From: Caulobacteraceae bacterium
GTDB taxonomy: Bacteria; Pseudomonadota; Alphaproteobacteria; Caulobacterales; Caulobacteraceae
Length of the DNA stretch: 6,668 nt
Direction of reading: 5' to 3'
NCBI GenBank assembly: GCA_947452665.1
Contig: CANGEH010000121.1
Span: forward strand, 1-6,668
In this document: piece by piece, positions 1 through 4,437 of the stretch
How positions within the stretch are numbered: the stretch's first letter is position 1
How the letters are laid out: each line of letters opens with the position of its first letter
The notes under the pieces: generated by a model
Database searches by the model: none
The model's input: only the letters and a program-made list of their open reading frames with translations
What the model was told of the DNA's origin: nothing
Made by a program: the position numbers and the translations under genes

Positions 1-1207
1 GACCCTGCACTCCACCAATAATTTCCCAGAATTCACGGGCCGGGTCTGCCCAGCGCCTTGCGAGGCGGCCTGCACCCTGAACATTCAAGACAGCCCCGTC
101 ACGATCAAGTCGATTGAGTGCGAAATCATTGACCGGGGATGGAAGGAAGGCTGGGTCGAGCCGCTGCGCGCCGATCGTGGCACGGGCAAGCGCGTCGCTG
201 TGATCGGCTCAGGGCCCGCAGGCCTGGCCTGCGCCCAGGAACTGGCCCGCATGGGTCATAACCCGACCGTGTTTGAAAAGAATGACCGTATTGGCGGCCT
301 GCTGCGCTATGGCATTCCAGACTTCAAGATGGAAAAGCACCTGATCGACCGCCGGGTGGCCCAGATGCAGGGCGAGGGCGTGATCTTCCGCACCAATATC
401 GAGGTCGGGGTCTCTATCTCTGTGCAGCGCCTTTTGGACGATTATGACCTGCTGGTTCTGGCGGGCGGCGCCGAATGGCCCCGCGATCTTGAGGTTCCAG
501 GCCGCGAGACCGAAGGCGTCTATTTCGCCATGGACTTCCTGCGTCAGCAAAATAAGCGCGTGGCGGGGGACGAGGAATCGGTTGCCGCACCGACCGGCAC
601 ACTGTCGGCCAAGGGAAAGCATGTCGTGGTGATTGGCGGCGGTGATACGGGGTCGGACTGTATCGGCACCTCCAACCGCCAAGGCGCACTGAGCGTGACC
701 CAGCTCGAAGTCATGCCCCAGCCGCCCGCCCGCGAAAACAAGGCCATGACCTGGCCCGACTGGCCGCTGAAAATGCGCACCTCGTCTTCGCAAGAAGAGG
801 GCTGCGAGCGCGATTTCTCGGTCCTGACCAAGCGGGTAATCAGCGAAGGCGGCAAGGTTACAGCCATTGAATGCGTGCGTGCCGAGTGGGCCGCAGGCGC
901 CAATGGCCAGATGGCGATGCAGGAAGTCCCCGGCAGCACCTTCCAGATCAAGGCCGATATGGTCTTGCTGGCCATGGGCTTTTTGGGCCCGCGCACCGAT
1001 GCCCTGCTTGAGCAGGCCGGGGTCGAGATGAACCCGCGCGGCGCGGTCAAGGCAGACGTCAAGGTGCACCGCACCTCAACCAGCCGCATTTTTGCTTGCG
1101 GCGATATGCGCCGCGGTCAGTCCCTAGTGGTCTGGGCGATCCGCGAGGGGCGCGAATGTGCCCAGGCCGTGGATGAGTATCTACGCACCCACGCTGCCCT
1201 TCGCTAG
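1..1207 (+). CDS. gltD: Glutamate synthase (NADPH) small subunit GltD, 5'-truncated by window edge
   Basis: The small (beta) subunit of glutamate synthase oxidises NADPH and passes electrons through FAD and 4Fe-4S clusters to the large subunit GltB, which makes two glutamates from glutamine and 2-oxoglutarate in the cytoplasm. The frame is open from base 2 and gives 401 residues; family members are about 470-480 residues, so roughly 75-80 N-terminal residues lie outside. Seen in order (numbering from the first visible residue): part of the N-terminal cysteine cluster, VCPAPCEAAC (Cys16, Cys20, Cys24); the FAD dinucleotide fold VIGSGPAG (67-74) followed by the acidic strand end and RIGGLLRYGIP; the NADPH-binding fold VVVIGGGDTG (208-217); and the C-terminal FAD motif RIFACGDMRRGQSLVVWAI (362-380). 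The order FAD fold, NADPH fold, FAD motif is that of GltD. The same architecture occurs in the PreT and AegA families, but GDMRRGQSLVVWAI and the stop soon after favour GltD. gltB would be expected upstream. Its stop overlaps that of the convergent permease gene. Confidence 0.95.
   Translation, partial: TLHSTNNFPEFTGRVCPAPCEAACTLNIQDSPVTIKSIECEIIDRGWKEGWVEPLRADRGTGKRVAVIGSGPAGLACAQELARMGHNPTVFEKNDRIGGLLRYGIPDFKMEKHLIDRRVAQMQGEGVIFRTNIEVGVSISVQRLLDDYDLLVLAGGAEWPRDLEVPGRETEGVYFAMDFLRQQNKRVAGDEESVAAPTGTLSAKGKHVVVIGGGDTGSDCIGTSNRQGALSVTQLEVMPQPPARENKAMTWPDWPLKMRTSSSQEEGCERDFSVLTKRVISEGGKVTAIECVRAEWAAGANGQMAMQEVPGSTFQIKADMVLLAMGFLGPRTDALLEQAGVEMNPRGAVKADVKVHRTSTSRIFACGDMRRGQSLVVWAIREGRECAQAVDEYLRTHAALR
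1204..1207. other. Overlapping convergent stop codons (CTAG)
   Basis: The four bases CTAG are their own reverse complement. TAG at 1205-1207 stops gltD on the plus strand, and TAG read from 1206 to 1204 stops the permease on the minus strand. The genes therefore overlap tail to tail by four bases with no intergenic space, so each transcript's 3' end must lie inside the other gene. Confidence 0.95.
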
Positions 1208-2511
1208 ATCTTAGTTTTAGGTCGCATGATCCAATAGACAGGCAGTCCTGCCAGTAGCAGGACTGCCCCCCAGCCCGCGGCCTCTAGCCCAGCCCCGATC
1301 AGGGTCCAGACCGAATAGGCCCCGGCCAGAACCGCAACGACGGCAAACACTGGCGAGCCCTGCATCTTGCCCTTGTATAGGAGCCACAAGGCCGCAAGCG
1401 CGCAGGCCAGATACATGACCAGCGAGGCCGATGTGGCCAAGAGGATGATAAAGGTAAACAGCTGGGCCATGGATTTTTGATAGTTCAGACAGACAATCGC
1501 GGTCAAAAGCGCGCTGGAAACCAGATGGGCCCGCACAGGCGTTCCGCGCCCAGACACCTTGCCCAGCCAACGCGGAAACACCCCGTCCCTAGCCATGGCG
1601 GCAGGCAACTCGCCCTGCAGCAAGATCCAGCCATTAAGCGCGCCTAGGGCACTGATCGCAGCAAACAGGGCCAGGACATCGCGGGCATTGGTGCCCCAAT
1701 AAAGCGAGACAAAATCGGCAAGCGGCGCATTGGACACAGACGCGATCGCGCTTGGCACCATCAAGACCACGGCCGAACAGACCACCAGATAAATCACCCC
1801 CGTCAAGATTGTGCCCGCCAGAGTGGCCGCTGGAATGGTGCGCTCCGGGTCCTCGACACTATCGGCCGGCACGGTCGCCGATTCCAGACCCAGCATGCCC
1901 CAAAGGGTCAAGGTCGCCGCCGCCGTTATGCCAGAGACACTGATATCAGCGGCATGAAACGGCATCAGGACGCGCGGGCCTTGCTGGAACAGTAGCAGCA
2001 CGGCCAAGACCATGACCGCCAAGAGTGGCAGGAGTTTTAGGCCGGTTGTGACCATCTGCACCGCCCCGGCCTCGCGCACGCCGCGGCAATTAATGGCGGT
2101 AAACAGCCAGACGGCGGCGCAGGTCAAGACCGCTGGCAGGCCCGCGATCTGACCAATGGCCGGAAAGAATACACTCAAATAGCTAATGGCGGCCGCAGCA
2201 ATCGCCGCATTGCCAACCCAAAGCGAGATCCAATAACTCCAGGCCACGGCAAAGGCCGGGGCCCGGCCAAAGGCCTCAAGCGTATAGGCATAGGGCCCGC
2301 CACCGCGCGGCATGGCGCGGGCCAGCTGGGCAAACACAAAAGCCAGACAAATCGCCCCAGCAATGGTCAGTATCCAACCAAACACCGCATTCCAACCAAA
2401 CGGCGCAAGCGAGGTCGGTAACAGAAACACGCCCGAGCCAATAATATTGCCAACCACTAGGGCCGTGCACATCCAAAACCCTAGGCCCTTGGCCGTCTTA
2501 ACGCCGCCCAT
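1204..2511 (-). CDS. AdiC-like amino acid/polyamine antiporter (APC superfamily, APA family)
   Basis: This is an inner-membrane transporter of 435 residues with about 12 hydrophobic helices, the usual size and fold for basic amino acid/polyamine antiporters. Helix 1 carries GNIIGSGVFLLP (21-32), helix 3 SYWISLWVGN (92-101), helix 6 TLWGMLGLES (202-211) followed by the loop SVEDPERTIP, and helix 8 LNGWILLQGE (292-301) followed by ARDGVFP. Compared from memory with E. coli AdiC, the equivalents of Asn22, Ser26, Tyr93, Asn101, Trp202, Glu208 and Trp293 are all present (here Asn22, Ser26, Tyr93, Asn101, Trp204, Glu210, Trp295), while AdiC Ala96 and Cys97 are Ser and Leu. That points to an amino acid or amine substrate bound in the AdiC manner; arginine/agmatine is possible but unproven. 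No decarboxylase is present in the window. I chose ATG at 2511 because GGGGAG sits nine bases upstream; a TTG at 2532 would add seven residues but would bury that site in the coding region. The gene converges on gltD and diverges from the sulfotransferase gene. Confidence 0.9.
   Translation of the reverse strand: MGGVKTAKGLGFWMCTALVVGNIIGSGVFLLPTSLAPFGWNAVFGWILTIAGAICLAFVFAQLARAMPRGGGPYAYTLEAFGRAPAFAVAWSYWISLWVGNAAIAAAAISYLSVFFPAIGQIAGLPAVLTCAAVWLFTAINCRGVREAGAVQMVTTGLKLLPLLAVMVLAVLLLFQQGPRVLMPFHAADISVSGITAAATLTLWGMLGLESATVPADSVEDPERTIPAATLAGTILTGVIYLVVCSAVVLMVPSAIASVSNAPLADFVSLYWGTNARDVLALFAAISALGALNGWILLQGELPAAMARDGVFPRWLGKVSGRGTPVRAHLVSSALLTAIVCLNYQKSMAQLFTFIILLATSASLVMYLACALAALWLLYKGKMQGSPVFAVVAVLAGAYSVWTLIGAGLEAAGWGAVLLLAGLPVYWIMRPKTKI
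1241..1267. terminator. Perfect 10-bp hairpin at the convergent junction (possible terminator without a U-tract)
   Basis: GGCAGTCCTG (1241-1250) and CAGGACTGCC (1258-1267) are exact reverse complements separated by the 7-base loop CCAGTAG. The hairpin begins 34 bases after the gltD stop and lies inside the permease coding region, where it encodes AVLLLAGLP near the C-terminus. Its position fits a gltD 3'-end structure. Neither strand has a clear run of Ts after the stem (the plus strand continues with a C-run), so it is not a standard intrinsic terminator; it could be a 3'-protecting or Rho-associated structure, or constrained by coding alone. The stem is certain, the function is inferred. 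Confidence 0.4.
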
Positions 2512-2520
2512 ACTTTCAAA

Positions 2521-2526
2521 CTCCCC
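2521..2526 (-). promoter_or_regulatory. Ribosome binding site of the permease gene
   Basis: On the minus strand GGGGAG is followed by nine bases (TTTGAAAGT) and then ATG at 2511. This site decides the start in favour of the 435-residue form over the longer frame beginning with TTG at 2532. Confidence 0.7.
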
Positions 2527-2550
2527 CACCAAGCGCCCAAGCTAGCAGAC

Positions 2551-2580
2551 ATAAAGCCTGCGTCTGGAAATTTTTGCCAA
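2551..2580 (-). promoter_or_regulatory. Weak sigma70-like promoter candidate for the permease gene
   Basis: On the minus strand TTGGCA (2580-2575; matches TTGACA at five of six) is followed after 18 bases by CTTTAT (2556-2551; matches TATAAT at only three of six). The -10 candidate lies within a 5-bp inverted repeat CAGAC/GTCTG (2546-2550 and 2562-2566). The placement, about 40 bases upstream of the start codon, is sensible, but the -10 match is poor and the call is tentative. Confidence 0.2.
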
Positions 2581-2594
2581 ACCATGGGCATGGT
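2581..2594. repeat. Short palindrome in the divergent control region (operator candidate)
   Basis: ACCATG and CATGGT are exact inverted copies separated by GG. A two-base loop cannot form a stable RNA hairpin, so if it is functional it would act as a DNA-binding site. It lies between the divergently read permease and sulfotransferase genes. It is flanked by two direct copies of CCAAACC (2577-2583 and 2600-2606, 23 bases apart). A 6-bp arm can easily occur by chance. Confidence 0.2.
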
Positions 2595-2638
2595 AGCCCC
2601 CAAACCGCGCAATGCTTGCCTAGATGGAACCCTAGCCC

Positions 2639-4321
2639 TTGTCCGATACGGCGCTCAAACAGGCCCAGGCCTTTCGTGACCAGGCCCTTGCCTATCGCGC
2701 ACTTGGCCGCAAGGCCGATGCCGAGATCGCAGAGTTGCAGGCGATCGGTGCCAGTATTCACGATCCTCACCTGCAGCAAGCTGCCCAGGCCCTGGCCGCC
2801 AATGCCCTGCATATTGCAGAACCCATCCTCAAACAGAGGCTCAAAACCATTCCAACCGATGTGGCGGCGATCCGCATGCTGGCTGAACTGGCTGGACGCA
2901 TTGGCCGCTATGGCGATGCCGAAAACCTGTTGCGCCGCGCCCTGGACCTAGCACCAGGCTTTACCGCCGCCCGCTCAAACCTGGCCATGGTCCTGCATCG
3001 TCAGAACAGAACCCAAGACGCCTTGGCTGAACTAGAGACGGTGCTGGCCCTAGACCCCAATAATCCCAATCACCAAAACCTAAAGGCCGCAGCCCTTGGC
3101 AAGATTGGCGATTATGATGAGGCCCTGGCCCTTTATGAAGGCGTTTTGCAAAACCGGCCCGACCAGCCCAAGATCTGGATGAGCTATGCCCATGTGCTCA
3201 AGACGGTCGGCCGCCAAGACGACAGCCTAGATGCCTATCGCCGCGCCTTGAGCCTGCGCCCCGATCTGGGAGAGGTCTGGTGGAGCCTGGCCAATCTTAA
3301 GACTGTACGCTTTTCACCCGACGATATTGCCACCATGCAGGCCGCCTTAGAAACGCCCGATCTTGGCGATGATGACCGACTGCATCTGGATTTTGCGCTT
3401 GGAAAGGCGTTCGAAGACCTAGGCCAGGCTGAGGCATCTTTTGGCCATTATGGCGCGGCAAACGCGCTTCGCCGAAAGAGCCTAGATTATGACCCCGGCG
3501 AAATCAGCCGTCAGGTGGACCGCGCCATTGATACCTTTACACCTGAGTTTTTTGCCCGGCATGCGGGCCAGGGCTGCACAGCCCCTGATCCGATCTTTAT
3601 TCTGGGCATGCCAAGGGCGGGTTCAACCCTGATCGAGCAGATCCTGGCCAGCCATTCCCTGGTCGAGGGCACAATGGAATTGCCAGACCTTCCCGCCCTG
3701 GCGGCGCGAACCGGCAAAGAGACCCAGCGCTATCCGACCGGCCTTGACAGCCTATTGTCAGACCAGATCCTGGACCTTGGCCAAGACTTTTTGTCGCGCA
3801 CCCAGATTCAGCGCAAAGAGGCCAAGCCCTATTTCATCGATAAATTGCCCAATAACTGGCTCTATACCGGCTTTATTCACCTGATCTTACCAAATGCAAA
3901 GATTATCGATGCGCGCCGCGATCCCATGGATTGCTGTTTTTCCAACTTCAAACAGCATTTTGCGCGGGGCCAGGCCTTTGCCTATGGGCTTGAGGATATG
4001 GGCCGCTATTACAGTGATTATGTGCGGCTTATGCGGCATTTCGATCAGGTCCTGCCCGGCCGGGTGCATAGGGTGATCCATGAGCGCCTGATCGAAGCGC
4101 CCGAAGACCAGATCCGCCGCCTGCTCGATTATCTGGGCCTGCCATTTGAGGCGGCCTGCTTAAATTTCCACCAGACCCAGCGCGCGGTGCGCACCGCCAG
4201 TAGCGAACAGGTGCGCCGCCCGCTCAATCGCGACGGCATTGGCCAGTGGCGCGCCTTTGAGGCCTGGCTTGATCCGCTCAAGGTCGCGCTCGGCCCAGTG
4301 CGCAAAATCTGGCAAGCGTGA
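2639..4321 (+). CDS. TPR-repeat sulfotransferase fusion protein
   Basis: The 560-residue protein has no signal peptide and should be cytoplasmic. The N-terminal part is helical, with at least four tandem 34-residue TPR units at about 75-108, 109-142, 143-176 and 177-210 (for example RYGDAENLLRRALDLAPG, and GDYDEALALYEGVL), plus degenerate helices before and after. The C-terminal half is a PAPS-dependent sulfotransferase: FILGMPRAGSTLIEQIL carries the 5'-phosphosulfate loop (Pro325-Leu331), DKLPNNW is at 401-407, and RRDPMDCCFSNF (426-437) gives the 3'-phosphate site Arg427...Ser435, with the same eight-residue spacing as in cytosolic sulfotransferases. It should transfer sulfate from PAPS to an unknown acceptor bound through the TPRs. 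The family is common in Alphaproteobacteria and is distantly like tyrosylprotein sulfotransferases, but its targets are unknown to me. Start: an in-frame TAG at 2633-2635 rules out anything earlier; TTG at 2639 has a weak GGAA nine bases upstream, and the first in-frame ATG is codon 80. A receptor gene follows after 116 bases. Confidence 0.88.
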   Translation: MSDTALKQAQAFRDQALAYRALGRKADAEIAELQAIGASIHDPHLQQAAQALAANALHIAEPILKQRLKTIPTDVAAIRMLAELAGRIGRYGDAENLLRRALDLAPGFTAARSNLAMVLHRQNRTQDALAELETVLALDPNNPNHQNLKAAALGKIGDYDEALALYEGVLQNRPDQPKIWMSYAHVLKTVGRQDDSLDAYRRALSLRPDLGEVWWSLANLKTVRFSPDDIATMQAALETPDLGDDDRLHLDFALGKAFEDLGQAEASFGHYGAANALRRKSLDYDPGEISRQVDRAIDTFTPEFFARHAGQGCTAPDPIFILGMPRAGSTLIEQILASHSLVEGTMELPDLPALAARTGKETQRYPTGLDSLLSDQILDLGQDFLSRTQIQRKEAKPYFIDKLPNNWLYTGFIHLILPNAKIIDARRDPMDCCFSNFKQHFARGQAFAYGLEDMGRYYSDYVRLMRHFDQVLPGRVHRVIHERLIEAPEDQIRRLLDYLGLPFEAACLNFHQTQRAVRTASSEQVRRPLNRDGIGQWRAFEAWLDPLKVALGPVRKIWQA

Positions 4322-4350
4322 CGATTTGGTCACAAAATTGCGTCAAATCG
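4322..4350. repeat. Inverted repeat directly after the sulfotransferase stop
   Basis: CGATTTG (4322-4328) and CAAATCG (4344-4350) are exact inverted copies around a 15-base spacer. As RNA the stem could gain two G-U pairs (nine pairs, 11-base loop). It starts on the base after the TGA stop, as a 3'-end hairpin would, but what follows (CCGAAAATAC) is not a T-run, so I do not call it an intrinsic terminator. Confidence 0.35.
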
Positions 4351-4359
4351 CCGAAAATA

Positions 4360-4388
4360 CTGGCAATCTTACATTTGAGACTTGCCAG
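4360..4388. repeat. Inverted repeat upstream of the TonB receptor gene
   Basis: CTGGCAA (4360-4366) and TTGCCAG (4382-4388) are exact inverted copies around a 15-base spacer, the same 7-15-7 geometry as the preceding repeat. As RNA the stem extends with TCT (4367-4369) pairing with AGA (4378-4380) across a single bulged C, giving ten pairs and an 8-base loop. The right arm contains TTGCCA, a possible -35 element, so a protein bound here would block that promoter. It is either a leader hairpin or an operator. Confidence 0.4.
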
Positions 4389-4411
4389 CGCGTCAACTAA
4401 GCGAAGACTAT
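4382..4411 (+). promoter_or_regulatory. Weak promoter candidate for the TonB receptor gene
   Basis: TTGCCA (4382-4387; five of six to TTGACA) is followed after 18 bases by GACTAT (4406-4411; three of six to TATAAT). Transcription would begin near 4418, leaving a very short leader. The -10 match is poor; the gene may instead be read through from the sulfotransferase gene or use a promoter of another type. Confidence 0.18.
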
Positions 4412-4430
4412 CCCTCTATAACCGAGGGGA
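4411..4430 (+). promoter_or_regulatory. Strong ribosome binding site inside a possible sequestering hairpin
   Basis: GAGGGGA (4424-4430) ends seven bases before the ATG at 4438 and fixes the receptor start. CCCTC (4412-4416) upstream is the exact complement of GAGGG (4424-4428) across the 7-base loop TATAACC, with a further T-G wobble pair outside. Folded, the ribosome binding site would be covered. The sequence match is certain; whether the stem forms or is regulated is inference. Five to six pairs is weak alone and would need help from an added factor, or could respond to temperature. Confidence 0.5.
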
Positions 4431-4437
4431 AATCCAG

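Noticed and set aside
209..1069. 286-codon open frame on the minus strand opposite gltD
   Set aside because: It lies wholly within the well-supported gltD frame, its translation has no recognisable domain, and its openness follows from the GC-rich codon pattern of gltD.
2512..2532. Seven-residue N-terminal extension of the permease from TTG at 2532
   Set aside because: A good GGGGAG site lies inside the extension and correctly spaced before ATG 2511, and residue alignment with AdiC starts well from that ATG.
2516..2951. Short open frames on both strands overlapping the start of the sulfotransferase gene
   Set aside because: They are out of frame with the TPR coding sequence and have Pro/Arg-rich or low-complexity translations.
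2512..4321. Horizontal transfer of the sulfotransferase gene, suggested by CTA leucine codons and CTAG sites
   Set aside because: CTA codons also occur in gltD and the receptor gene, base composition looks similar throughout, and there are no mobile element remnants at the borders.
4360..4388. Intrinsic terminator between the sulfotransferase and the receptor
   Set aside because: The stem is acceptable but no T-run follows on the plus strand, so transcription termination here is not supported.
4417..4422. TATAAC as a -10 element for the receptor gene
   Set aside because: It matches TATAAT at five of six, but transcription would start at or inside the ribosome binding site and no -35 lies at the right distance. 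It is better seen as the loop of the hairpin.
4322..4437. Cobalamin or other known riboswitch in front of the receptor
   Set aside because: The gap is only 116 bases and I see none of the conserved boxes of the cobalamin class; the hairpins are simple stems.
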